From contig JAZNEJ010000013.1 of NCBI GenBank assembly GCA_045588575.1, positions 1 to 61,631 of the forward strand: a stretch of 61,631 bases of DNA, read 5' to 3'. This document shows positions 15,884 through 23,722 of the stretch, piece after piece (within the stretch, counting starts at the first letter, position 1; the number at the start of each line of letters is the position of its first letter). The notes under the pieces were generated by a model that was not told the DNA's origin, searched no databases, and was given only the letters and a program-made list of their open reading frames with translations. The position numbers and the translations under genes were made by a program. This DNA is from RGIG5299 sp045588575 (GTDB taxonomy: Bacteria; Bacillota; Clostridia; Oscillospirales; RGIG5299).

Positions 15884-17320
15884 ATGAAAAAAACCTATGT
15901 GACATCTATGCCGAATCATATCGGTGCCTTTTTAAAAGCGAGCAAATGCTTTTCCTCGTTAGGTGTAAATATCACCCGTGTCAGTTATAACAAAGCAGTT
16001 GATTCTCACACTCTTTTTATTGATGCGGAAGGAACAAGCGAACAACTAAAAAAAGCGGATATTGAACTTGAAAAAATCGGATATCTGCAAAGCAATGTCG
16101 ACAAAAGCAGTATCGTTTTAATTGAGTTTTGTCTTAGGGATGTTCCGGGCAGTGTAACGGATATTTTGATTTTGATAAATGACTTCAATTTCAATATATC
16201 CTATATCAGTTCGCAGGAGAACGGAACGGATTATCAGCTGTTTAAAATGGGGCTTTACGTTGATGACACCGATAAAATTACCGATTTTTTGAAGGAAGCC
16301 GAAAAGCTGTGCAAGGTTCGCATCATCGATTATAACAGTTCCGAAAAAGTTTACGATAACAGTATTTTTTATAACACCTACGTTTTGGGACTTTCTCAAA
16401 CGATGGGACTTTCCGAAGATATTAGCCGCGAACTGTTGGTTCATGTTAATCTTGCAATGCAAACGCTTGACGAGCAAGGACTTTCACCGTACAGAACGTT
16501 TGATAGTATAAGTAAATTCGCCGAACTCCTCGGCGCATCAAGAGGTAAAGCCTTTTCACCGAGAATAAGCACCCATAGGGTGACGGAAAATACAGAAATT
16601 ATCTTAATTGAACCACCGTGCGGCAGTAACACCATGATTATTAAGAGTAATGAAAAGATTCTGTTTGTAGACAGTGGATATGCCTGCTATAAGGAAGAAA
16701 TGCTTGCGGTTTTTGCCAAAGTGATTCCTGATTTTAATGCAATAAAGAAAACCATCCTTGTAACCCATGCGGATGTGGACCATTGCGGTCTTCTGCCTGT
16801 ATTTGACCAAATTATTGCCACTCACAAAACAGCGGATTGCTTAAGAAATGAGTATCTTGGAAATGACGGGTTCCGCGAAAAAAATCCCCTTCACAAGCCT
16901 TATATCAACATTTGTAAGATTCTTACTTCCTACAAGCCTGTCAGCCCTGAAAAAATCATCACTTTATGGAACGATAATGAGCATTTGACTGAACCCTTGA
17001 CGCAAATAGGATTTTTTGATTTTGAAGAGCTTCATTTTGAGGTTTATGAAGGAAAGGGCGGGCATTTGCCGGGGGAGGTCGTACTTATTGATTATTCAAA
17101 TCACATTGCAATTACCGGTGATATTTACATCAACGTGCACGGCTTAACCACCGAACAGGTAGAATACAACCAATACGCGCCGATTCTGATGACGTCTGTG
17201 GATACGAACCCGAAGCTTTGCGCCGAGGAAAGAAAAGCAATCATGCAACGCCTCGGCATTGGAAATTGGCAGATATTCGGTGCACACGGCTTTAAAAAGG
17301 ATTATTCAGTGAATGCTTGA
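15884..17320 (+). CDS. Tandem ACT domain / metallo-beta-lactamase-fold protein
   Basis: 478 residues from ATG 15884, which follows AGAGGTG; an upstream in-frame extension to 15809 reads through the promoter and is rejected. Two ACT-like domains (about 3-70 and 76-150) precede a helical linker (about 160-235) and a metallo-beta-lactamase fold with THADVDH (294-300), GDIYINVHG and FGAHG. ACT domains normally bind amino acids, so this looks like a ligand-gated hydrolase, substrate unknown. No signal peptide: cytoplasmic. Transcribed alone and followed by the first copy of the 125-bp structured repeat. Confidence 0.8.
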   Translation: MKKTYVTSMPNHIGAFLKASKCFSSLGVNITRVSYNKAVDSHTLFIDAEGTSEQLKKADIELEKIGYLQSNVDKSSIVLIEFCLRDVPGSVTDILILINDFNFNISYISSQENGTDYQLFKMGLYVDDTDKITDFLKEAEKLCKVRIIDYNSSEKVYDNSIFYNTYVLGLSQTMGLSEDISRELLVHVNLAMQTLDEQGLSPYRTFDSISKFAELLGASRGKAFSPRISTHRVTENTEIILIEPPCGSNTMIIKSNEKILFVDSGYACYKEEMLAVFAKVIPDFNAIKKTILVTHADVDHCGLLPVFDQIIATHKTADCLRNEYLGNDGFREKNPLHKPYINICKILTSYKPVSPEKIITLWNDNEHLTEPLTQIGFFDFEELHFEVYEGKGGHLPGEVVLIDYSNHIAITGDIYINVHGLTTEQVEYNQYAPILMTSVDTNPKLCAEERKAIMQRLGIGNWQIFGAHGFKKDYSVNA

Positions 17321-17335
17321 TTTTTATGAACGAAA

Positions 17336-17460
17336 ATATCTTTTTTGGTGCAACTTGCCAACAATGCGAACCGATTTAGATATCGGTTCGAAAAACACCG
17401 AAACCACAGCGGCTTCGGGGTTTTTCTTTGCATTTTGAAAAGGTCAAATTTTGAAGATAT
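17336..17460 (+). repeat. Structured 125-bp direct repeat, copy 1
   Basis: It starts 15 bp after the ACT-MBL stop. By eye 101 of 125 positions match copy 2 (18346-18470) without gaps, and 37 consecutive positions (17354-17390) are identical. Each copy begins ATATCTT and ends AAGATAT, and contains the hairpin CGAACCGAT/ATATCGGTTCG and a second, terminator-like hairpin ending in CTTCGGGGTTTTT. The rest of the interval 17461-17600 shows no gene. Confidence 0.85.
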
Positions 17461-17600
17461 CCTACACGCAAAACGGCTTTCGGGGAGGACTTGAACTAAA
17501 ACTTCAAATAAAAAGGATGAAGATATTACAATGCTTTGTGGTATCTTCTCTTTTAATTTTATTTTATACCTTTAAAGATACAAAACTTTATAAATTACTC

Positions 17601-17629
17601 TTGACAAAATATTGTTTTTGCATTATAAT
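17601..17629 (+). promoter_or_regulatory. Consensus promoter of the HTH-RHH cassette
   Basis: Perfect TTGACA (17601-17606), 17-bp spacer, perfect TATAAT (17624-17629). Confidence 0.9.
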
Positions 17630-17661
17630 AGTATCACAAACAAACGAAAGGGGTATGAAAT

Positions 17662-18159
17662 TTGAAAACACGATTAATTAGAAAGGAAAGCGCATTATTA
17701 TTGCTATTAGATAATGGCAAACTTCTTTATGTTGAAAAAAAGAAACTATCAAACTATCTCTTCCATCATAAGGCCTTTCTTAAAAACAATCCTAATCATT
17801 TAAATTTTGAAATTACTGGCAAGTGGGACGATGAATATGATGAGATGACTGAGTATCCAGGAGACACTATTGCTTATACAAATAACAAAGGACACCTTGT
17901 TATTGTAGAAATTTCTCCTTTTGAAGAATGTTTAAATAACAAAAAAGATACATCAGATGAAAAGCTGTTTGTAACAGTCAAAGAATACGCCGACGAATAC
18001 GGAAAATCTAAAGAACAAGTAAAAGTGTTTTGTAGGAATGGTAGAATTGCCGGGGCAAAAAAAATTGGCAGGGATTGGATGATTCCTAAAGATGCACCAT
18101 ATCCAACGGATCGAAGAATTAAAACAGGCTCAACTATAAAAAGTGGTGAAGTGTTATGA
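17662..18159 (+). CDS. Protein with C-terminal excisionase-like helix-turn-helix
   Basis: 165 residues. TTG 17662 is chosen because AAAGGGG lies 8 nt upstream; the nearby ATG at 17655 opens only an 8-codon frame. The N-terminal half (1-95) is unrecognised. Residues about 98-150 (LFVTVKEYADEYGKSKEQVK, then GRIAGAKKIGRDWMIP) form a MerR/excisionase-type helix-turn-helix that reads a DNA site. Lower GC than the neighbouring genes. Its stop overlaps the RHH gene start, so the two are translationally coupled. Likely a DNA-binding regulator or antitoxin-like protein. Confidence 0.7.
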   Translation: MKTRLIRKESALLLLLDNGKLLYVEKKKLSNYLFHHKAFLKNNPNHLNFEITGKWDDEYDEMTEYPGDTIAYTNNKGHLVIVEISPFEECLNNKKDTSDEKLFVTVKEYADEYGKSKEQVKVFCRNGRIAGAKKIGRDWMIPKDAPYPTDRRIKTGSTIKSGEVL

Positions 18160-18338
18160 TGGACAATTATATGGATCTTTTGTACAGAAGAACAGATTCG
18201 CCAGACTATACACCTATTATTAATTTTCGCATAAGAAAAGACCTGCTTGAACAAATTAACATACAGGTAGGTGTGTCCAACAAAGATTTAAGTGATGTAA
18301 TAAATGAATTATTAGAAAAAGCTTTAAAAATTGATTAA
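18156..18338 (+). CDS. Small ribbon-helix-helix-like protein
   Basis: 60 residues, starting in the ATGATG that overlaps the upstream stop. The segment PIINFRIRKDLLEQINIQVG followed by DLSDVINELLEKALK has the strand-helix-helix layout of RHH DNA-binding proteins (CopG/Arc/MetJ type). The pair could be a two-gene regulatory or toxin-antitoxin-like module, but neither protein shows a known toxin motif. It ends 7 bp before copy 2 of the flanking repeat. Confidence 0.6.
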   Translation: MMDNYMDLLYRRTDSPDYTPIINFRIRKDLLEQINIQVGVSNKDLSDVINELLEKALKID

Positions 18339-18345
18339 AACAAAG

Positions 18346-18470
18346 ATATCTTTTTCGGCACCTCTTGCCAACAATGCGAACCGATTTAGATATCGGTTCG
18401 GAAAACCCCGAAACCATAACGGTTTCGGGGTTTTGTTATGTCATTTTTCAAGGTGGAATTCAAAAGATAT
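18346..18470 (+). repeat. Structured 125-bp direct repeat, copy 2
   Basis: Same length and architecture as copy 1, 1010 bp away. Ends ATATCTTTT / AAAAGATAT can pair, as can an inner CACC/GGTG. The first hairpin is identical to copy 1; the second is CCCCGAAACC/GGTTTCGGGG plus TTTT, a clean intrinsic terminator. The two copies bracket the HTH-RHH cassette. Confidence 0.85.
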
Positions 18471-18600
18471 TATCCAAATTATAAAATACGCAATTATGGA
18501 ATTTCGGTGTATGAAAATCATTGGACATCTAAGTGAAGAGCTGATGAAGCAGACGGAAGATTGGTAATTTGCTGTTACTTTTTTGTGTTTTTCGCTAAAA
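18471..18600. other. Non-coding stretch after the repeat
   Basis: Only very short frames are present, including a 23-codon one at about 18496-18567 without a Shine-Dalgarno site. I see no convincing gene, RNA or repeat here. Confidence 0.5.
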
Positions 18601-18603
18601 CCA

Positions 18604-18632
18604 TTGAAAGAAACTGAATTTTGTGCTATAAT
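18604..18632 (+). promoter_or_regulatory. Promoter of the repeat-bearing lipoprotein gene
   Basis: -35 TTGAAA (18604-18609), 17-bp spacer, -10 TATAAT (18627-18632); GGAGG precedes the ATG at 18682. Confidence 0.75.
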
Positions 18633-18681
18633 GAATTAGCTATATTTATTATTTGATTCCGTTTAGTTTAGGAGGTAATAT

Positions 18682-20832
18682 ATGTTCAAACGCTGTGTTC
18701 TGTTTATAACTGCTTTAATTATGGTAGTTAGTCTGGTTGCTTGCCAAAAAGCTCCGGTAACCAATTTCACGCCAACGGATATTGGCGATGGGGTGGTTAT
18801 CTACCAAGCTGATTCTGCATTTGAGGAAGGCACTAAGGTAACCGCCGAGGTCTTGACCGCAGGATCGGTTTATGAACGTGCACAAAATGCGGTTCAAGAA
18901 GAGGCCGTTCAGTTTGCCGTGTTTGAGATTACCGCAGCGAAGAATAACGCTGCAGTTCAACCTAACGGCTCTGTGAAGGTTGAGTTTTCTATCCCGGACG
19001 GCTATAGCAACAATCTCGTCCTCTACTATGTATCCGAAAGTGGAGATAAGGAATTGCTGCAAACGACTGTAGATTCCGCTAAGAAAGTGGTTTCTGCAGA
19101 GCTTAGTCATTTTAGTACGTATGTGTTGGTGGATTTGGGCGAGCAGGCAGAGGCTCCCCATGACCATTCGTTTGGTGAATGGAAGTATGCATCTGATTCT
19201 CATTGGAAAGAATGCAGATGCGGACAAAAGGATAGCACTGCCTCCCACAGTTTTGGAGAATGGACAGTAACAAAAGAGGTTACCGAAACCGAGGACGGCA
19301 GCAAATTCCGCACTTGCTCTGTCTGCGGCTACAGTGAATCCCAAATCATACCTGCGCTTTCCCATACGCACACCTTTGATAGATGGAAGAGTGATTCCGA
19401 CTTGCACTGGAAGGAATGTGGCTGCGGTCAAAAGGACACCGCCGCTTCCCACAACTTTGGGGACTGGATGGTAACGAAAGAGGCCACTGCCACCGCAGAG
19501 GGTAGCAAATCCCGCACTTGCGTTGAGTGCGGCTATCAGGAAACTGCCACCATTCCGATGGTTACACCACACAACCATACCTTCGGCGAGTGGAAGAAAA
19601 ATTCCACATCTCATTGGAAGGAATGCAGCTGCGGCCAAAAGGACAGCAACGCTTCCCACAGCTTTGGGGATTGGACCGTGACGAAAGAGGCCTCCACCTC
19701 CGCAGAAGGCAGCAGATACCGCACCTGCTCTGTGTGCAGCTATAAGCAGACAGAGACCATACCTGTGCTTCCCCATACCCATACTTTCAGCAGGACCTCC
19801 GCAGGTCTGAAGAAGGGCAAATGCGATATTTGCGGAAAGGCTATGCCCATCTACAATTTAGGTGGTGAAATTTACGACAAACCCGGCGAGAACCTTTGGC
19901 TTGTTGTCAACGAAAAAGGCTCTTATGATTGGTACTATGAGGCGGATGTAAATGCAACCGTTGAAGATTACTGCAATGCTGAATTTGCAAACAACTACTC
20001 CAGCTACCGCTATCCCGTCATGGATTTCCAGGTATTTGACGGAGTGGCCAATCACCGCTATGTGCTGATGTTCTACATTGAAAACGGCGAACTGAAGCAT
20101 ATCATTCCCACGGATCCCAATTGGGACGGAGTGATTCCGGACAATGTGGTCGATCCCAAGGAAATATTCTGCAGCGACGGTGAATTACGCAGCACCTATG
20201 AGGCAACCGTGTGGTCCGGCTATGTCATCGACAAGGGTACGACCACCCTGGGCGGTAAGACGGAGGAGTATACCGTAACGCTTAAGATGCATACTCCTCG
20301 CTCCAAGAGTTTTTGGGAGATAAACCGGAGCGGTCCCACCTTCTACACCTACTACACGACCAGCTATTCCGCTCCTTTCCAAAAACTGGAGAACAACTCC
20401 TCTGCTTTGCAAAATACCGTCAAGTATAACGCAAGTGGTGACTATTACACCGTTTCTGCTTACACGGAAAAATACTATCAGGCACCGGATGTTTACGATC
20501 TTTACTACTATCAGAATAGCGGCCTGTTGTCCACGATGACAAGCGGCTACAGTCCGAAGTATTATCTGTATTCGGATATGACCTGCGAAAAAATCAATTC
20601 CACAAGTGCACCTCTTTCGAAGGAAATCTATCAGGGTTTGCCCTATGGGCTCGAGTTTACCTTGATGTCCGACAATCCCAATGAGGTGGTGACCTATAAA
20701 TTTGTGGTCGACCATCCCGAGTTCCGTAATGTTACCGAAATCTACAAAACGGTCTATACAAAGCATGAACTCTATCTGGTAAAGAGTGGTTCCTCCGGTG
20801 GATATGTTTTGACTGACGTTAAACCCTCTTAA
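18682..20832 (+). CDS. Surface lipoprotein with three tandem Cys/His-rich repeats
   Basis: 716 residues. The signal peptide ends in the lipobox SLVAC, with lipidation at Cys21. Residues about 30-155 form a beta-rich domain. Three 69-residue repeats follow (159-227, 228-296, 297-365), each with HxHxF-x-x-W, a CxCGQKD-x-x-ASH segment and CxxC(G/S)Y-x-(E/Q), and a partial fourth unit with CDICG (about 366-385). The 330-residue C-terminal part is Tyr/Ser-rich and unrecognised. Similar repeats occur in Bacillota cell-surface proteins; the Cys/His spacing suggests possible metal binding. More G/C-rich than adjacent accessory genes. Monocistronic. Confidence 0.75.
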   Translation: MFKRCVLFITALIMVVSLVACQKAPVTNFTPTDIGDGVVIYQADSAFEEGTKVTAEVLTAGSVYERAQNAVQEEAVQFAVFEITAAKNNAAVQPNGSVKVEFSIPDGYSNNLVLYYVSESGDKELLQTTVDSAKKVVSAELSHFSTYVLVDLGEQAEAPHDHSFGEWKYASDSHWKECRCGQKDSTASHSFGEWTVTKEVTETEDGSKFRTCSVCGYSESQIIPALSHTHTFDRWKSDSDLHWKECGCGQKDTAASHNFGDWMVTKEATATAEGSKSRTCVECGYQETATIPMVTPHNHTFGEWKKNSTSHWKECSCGQKDSNASHSFGDWTVTKEASTSAEGSRYRTCSVCSYKQTETIPVLPHTHTFSRTSAGLKKGKCDICGKAMPIYNLGGEIYDKPGENLWLVVNEKGSYDWYYEADVNATVEDYCNAEFANNYSSYRYPVMDFQVFDGVANHRYVLMFYIENGELKHIIPTDPNWDGVIPDNVVDPKEIFCSDGELRSTYEATVWSGYVIDKGTTTLGGKTEEYTVTLKMHTPRSKSFWEINRSGPTFYTYYTTSYSAPFQKLENNSSALQNTVKYNASGDYYTVSAYTEKYYQAPDVYDLYYYQNSGLLSTMTSGYSPKYYLYSDMTCEKINSTSAPLSKEIYQGLPYGLEFTLMSDNPNEVVTYKFVVDHPEFRNVTEIYKTVYTKHELYLVKSGSSGGYVLTDVKPS
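19156..19776 (+). repeat. Three 207-bp in-frame coding repeats
   Basis: DNA counterpart of the 69-residue repeats in the lipoprotein, beginning at about 19156, 19363 and 19570. Copies share words such as CATTGGAAGGAATGCAG and AAAAGGACA. Diverged enough to be old, but able to recombine and change copy number. Confidence 0.8.
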
Positions 20833-20998
20833 GCAGGTATGTAATGGTCTGAATAATCCTGCTTGTCTTTATGCAGGATTGATAATAAAGTGCATTATAT
20901 GTTTTCAAAATCACACGCTATAGAGTATGTTATTATCTCTTTAAAACTTGCTTGGTTTAAAAAATATTATCTAAAGCAATTTACAGAGGTGATAGGCG
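20833..20998. other. Intergenic region after the lipoprotein gene
   Basis: Contains the stem AATCCTGC / GCAGGATT (20855-20880), without a T run, so at best a weak terminator. Otherwise A/T-rich with no gene. Confidence 0.5.
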
Positions 20999-21124
20999 AT
21001 GAAAATATTTGTAAAGTAGGGCAAAACTAAGACTGTTAATTCAGGTGTTGAATATAACGTTGCAGGCGAACAATACCGCATAACTCTGTGCTTTGGAGAT
21101 TATGCTTTAACAAGAGTTGGTTAA
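20999..21124 (+). pseudogene. Mini-gene interrupted by an in-frame TAG
   Basis: After GAGGTG, ATG 20999 opens a frame that stops at codon 7 (TAG, 21017-21019) and then continues in the same frame to TAA at 21122-21124. The continuation reads GVEYNVAGEQYRITLCFGDY, which looks protein-like. Without the TAG it would encode 41 residues. Most simply a decayed small gene; a sequencing error or readthrough cannot be excluded. Family unknown. Confidence 0.45.
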
Positions 21125-21137
21125 TGTACAATAAATT

Positions 21138-21173
21138 AAACTCCCGAAATTCGTAATGAATTTCGGGAGTTTT
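21138..21173 (+). terminator. Strong hairpin terminator
   Basis: AAACTCCCGAAATTC / GAATTTCGGGAGTTTT with a 5-nt loop, 13 bp after the interrupted mini-gene. A complete terminator here suggests the mini-gene is or was expressed. Confidence 0.85.
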
Positions 21174-21330
21174 ACGTTTAAAAATCCCTTTAAAAATCTC
21201 CACCTTATTTTTCAGCATAAAATTTTTTAAAAAGGAGATTTTATGAGAAACTAACCGAATATTGTATGGAAAATCATTAAAGTATATGATATAATTATTT
21301 TAATGAAATTTGGTTTAAGGGGTGTTAAAA

Positions 21331-21861
21331 TTGAAAAAAGCCATGAATTTCATATCGGTAATTTCTGTGTTGCTTACAGTGTTTAGCATAGCGTTATATT
21401 GCTTTTCGGAACTCAATATTGCAAAAACGCTTGCTATAACGTTTGGAACTATATCATATCATTTTTTAATTAGGCTTGCCGTTGGTTATATTTTTGATAA
21501 AGCTATGAAAAATAAAGCAGATTATTTTCGAAAATGGTATCGGTGTAGCCCTTTGGAAATTAAAATATACAATCTTATAGGCGTAAAACGTTGGAAAAGT
21601 AAAATGCCATCATATAATGCAGATTATTTTAATCCCAAAAAGAAAAGCTGGGACGAAATAGCTCAAGCTATGTGTCAAGCCGAGCTGGTGCACGAGATAA
21701 ACGTTATATTAAGCTTCATTCCTATTTTGTTTTCTTGTTGGTTTGGAGAATTGTTGGTTTTTGTTATTACCTCTGTATTCGCCGCACTGTTTGATACTCT
21801 TTTTGTTGCTATGCAAAGGTATAATCGCCAAAGAATTATAAAGCTTATAAATAAAAAATAA
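21331..21861 (+). CDS. CrtO-like integral membrane acyltransferase family protein
   Basis: 176 residues from TTG 21331, with AAGGGG 8 nt upstream. Hydrophobic helices lie at about 6-24, 28-50 and 120-150. The central GVKRWKSKMP and QAELVHE and the C-terminal RYNRQR resemble the glycosyl-4,4'-diaponeurosporenoate acyltransferase (CrtO) family of small membrane acyltransferases. No carotenoid genes are nearby, so the actual acceptor is probably something else. Function is inferred from family resemblance only. Confidence 0.55.
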   Translation: MKKAMNFISVISVLLTVFSIALYCFSELNIAKTLAITFGTISYHFLIRLAVGYIFDKAMKNKADYFRKWYRCSPLEIKIYNLIGVKRWKSKMPSYNADYFNPKKKSWDEIAQAMCQAELVHEINVILSFIPILFSCWFGELLVFVITSVFAALFDTLFVAMQRYNRQRIIKLINKK

Positions 21862-21924
21862 CAAGCCCGATGTTATGCGCCGTCATAACTTGCCAAGCCT
21901 GCACCGATAAGTGCGGGCTTTGTT
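21862..21924 (+). terminator. Three-way hairpin terminator
   Basis: Outer stem AAGCCCG / CGGGCTT encloses two smaller hairpins (GTTATG/CATAAC and GCAC/GTGC). The tail TTTGTT is only weakly T-rich. Confidence 0.5.
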
Positions 21925-21935
21925 ATCTTCAAAAC

Positions 21936-21964
21936 TTGAAAAAGAAAAAGCTGTGTGATATAAT
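21936..21964 (+). promoter_or_regulatory. Promoter of the GNAT gene at 21990
   Basis: -35 TTGAAA (21936-21941), 17-bp spacer, -10 TATAAT (21959-21964). Confidence 0.75.
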
Positions 21965-21989
21965 ATTAAAAAACCAAACGGAGAAAAAA

Positions 21990-22427
21990 ATGAAAAGCAC
22001 AATAAGAAAAATGATATATGAAGATAAACCGCAGGTTTTGGAAATGATGCGTGTTTTTTATGCGTCCCCTGCCTTAATTACAAACGGCTCGGAAGAAATC
22101 TTTTTAAAAGATATAGAAAACTGCGTAAACGAGAATCCATATCTTGAGGGATTTGTTATTGAAGATTCAAATGGAATACAAGGCTACGCTATGGTTGCCA
22201 AAAGCTTTTCAACCGAGTTCGGCAAACCGTGCATTTGGATTGAAGATATTTATTTAAAGCAAGAGCATAGGGGAAAAGGTCTTGGGAAAAAGCTTTTGGA
22301 ATTTATAACGGAAAAATATCAAAATTGCATTTTCCGTTTGGAAGCCGAAAAAGAAAACGAAAACGCCATTAAGCTTTATGAAAAGCTCGGTTTTTCTCCG
22401 TTACCTTATTACGAAATGAAAAAGTAA
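21990..22427 (+). CDS. GNAT-family N-acetyltransferase
   Basis: 145 residues from ATG 21990; the promoter at 21936-21964 excludes longer versions. The acetyl-CoA motif QEHRGKGLGKKLL follows the strand IWIEDIYL, and NENAIKLYEKLGF is the typical C-terminal signature. Acceptor unknown; such single-domain GNATs acetylate small amines or protein termini. It lies convergent to the long polysaccharide operon with a shared terminator between them. Confidence 0.85.
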   Translation: MKSTIRKMIYEDKPQVLEMMRVFYASPALITNGSEEIFLKDIENCVNENPYLEGFVIEDSNGIQGYAMVAKSFSTEFGKPCIWIEDIYLKQEHRGKGLGKKLLEFITEKYQNCIFRLEAEKENENAIKLYEKLGFSPLPYYEMKK

Positions 22428-22444
22428 TTTAATATATAAAAAAG

Positions 22445-22473
22445 AAAGCGGCAGCCAAAAGGTTGCCGCTTTT
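22445..22473. terminator. Bidirectional terminator between GNAT gene and EPS operon
   Basis: AAAGCGGCAGCC / GGTTGCCGCTTT with loop AAAA; T-rich on both strands, so it can end both the plus-strand GNAT gene and the minus-strand EPS operon. Confidence 0.85.
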
Positions 22474-22539
22474 AATTTAGATTTACCTCAATTTCATTGA
22501 TTTAGATATCATTTAATATTAATTATCTCAACCTAAAAC

Positions 22540-23703
22540 TCAAATTCCAAGCTCTTTAAGCATGGCGCTCATCTTGCTTTCCGATGAAGCGCTTATATTT
22601 TTATGAAGCTCAAGCTCTTTTTTTGCTCTTTTTCTTCTTTCGGGAGAAAGGTAAGAGAAAATATTCACAACCCACATTAAAGGGAGTAAAATTTTATGTT
22701 TTTGCAAAATTACGTATTTATATTTTAAGGAATTATAAGGTACGAAAATTCTGGAAAGAAGATAGCTTAATTTTCCGCCTTTAACGTTATTTTCAACGTT
22801 AATGCGGTTTTCCTTGGTGCCGTAGCTGCCGCCCTTCAAAACGAAGGCTTCAACCAAATCTACGGTTTCACAAGAAGGTTTAGAGCTAAACCAAACGTCG
22901 GTGCATTTTAAAGCGGTGTTATAAAAGGCTTCGGTTTGACTTTCCTTTAATAAAGCGTGAAGCTTTTCGTAATCGTATTTTAAATGCTTTTCAATGAAAA
23001 ACAAATCAATAAAGGCTCTAATTCCGCAACCGCCTCTTAAAAAGTGGTTAACCATGTGAGCAACGTGATGGAAAATATAAAATTCGGGTTCTTCAAGCTT
23101 ATAATATTGTCCGTTTTCGGTGTTGATGGTATAATTCCAAACCTCAACAAGAAGCTTATCGAGGTTTTCGCGCTTTTCTTTAAGATTATAGTGAAGCTCC
23201 AATAAAACACCGTTTGGCGAAAAAAGGGAAACGTCGTGATAATCAACGGTATCGTTTGCTTTGTAATTAAGCTCCGAAACGATGAGCGAAATTGCTCTTT
23301 TAAGCTCGTGCTCGTGAACCAAGATATCAATATCACAGCTTGTTCTCATATATGGTTCGGGATAATATTTTCTTAAAACCGCACCTTTTAGAGGAATAAA
23401 CTCCACGGCGTTTTTTTCAAAAAGCTCGCAAATTTTTTGTAGCTCTTGCTCAAGCTTCAAATATCTGCCCAAAGCGTTAAGCTGCTGCTTTTGATATTTT
23501 TTTGTAATTTCGGCATTTTGTGGCAAAAGTCCGTTTTTAAATAAAACGTCGGAAACAATTTGCAAAACGTCGTGCATTTTGGCAATTTTAAAAAGTTTTT
23601 CAATTACCTCGTCGGTAAAATGAGGCTTTAAATCTTCTTCAATTTCGGTTTGATTAACAAAAGCACGAATAACAGCCAAAAAAAGCTTTGAAACAGAAAT
23701 CAT
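22540..23703 (-). CDS. Nucleotidyltransferase-family protein at the end of the EPS operon
   Basis: 387 residues, cytoplasmic. EFIPLKGAVLRKYYPEP (101-117) followed by CDIDILV (123-129, D124 and D126 as likely metal ligands) matches the uncharacterised nucleotidyltransferase family often found in polysaccharide clusters. The C-terminal tail from about 340 is basic. It is the last of 21 genes on the minus-strand transcript. A role in activating or transferring a nucleotide-linked group is plausible, but no reaction is known. Confidence 0.7.
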   Translation of the reverse strand: MISVSKLFLAVIRAFVNQTEIEEDLKPHFTDEVIEKLFKIAKMHDVLQIVSDVLFKNGLLPQNAEITKKYQKQQLNALGRYLKLEQELQKICELFEKNAVEFIPLKGAVLRKYYPEPYMRTSCDIDILVHEHELKRAISLIVSELNYKANDTVDYHDVSLFSPNGVLLELHYNLKEKRENLDKLLVEVWNYTINTENGQYYKLEEPEFYIFHHVAHMVNHFLRGGCGIRAFIDLFFIEKHLKYDYEKLHALLKESQTEAFYNTALKCTDVWFSSKPSCETVDLVEAFVLKGGSYGTKENRINVENNVKGGKLSYLLSRIFVPYNSLKYKYVILQKHKILLPLMWVVNIFSYLSPERRKRAKKELELHKNISASSESKMSAMLKELGI

Positions 23704-23722
23704 AAATTCATCTCAATTACAG

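Noticed and set aside
17336..18470. Retron or integron cassette
   Set aside because: No reverse transcriptase or integrase gene is in the window and no attC-type R box pair is evident; only the repeat-flanked cassette itself is supported.
19156..19776. CRISPR-like direct repeats
   Set aside because: The unit is 207 bp, in frame and translates to conserved protein repeats; no short repeat-spacer pattern and no cas genes.
18715..19782. 355-codon open frame on the minus strand inside the lipoprotein gene
   Set aside because: Its repeats are the reverse reading of the Cys/His coding repeats; there is no promoter or ribosome site, and the plus-strand lipoprotein has all signals.
15620..22430. 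Integrative element inserted at tRNA-fMet
   Set aside because: No integrase gene and no repeat of the tRNA 3' end was found downstream; the region is accessory but lacks attachment-site evidence.
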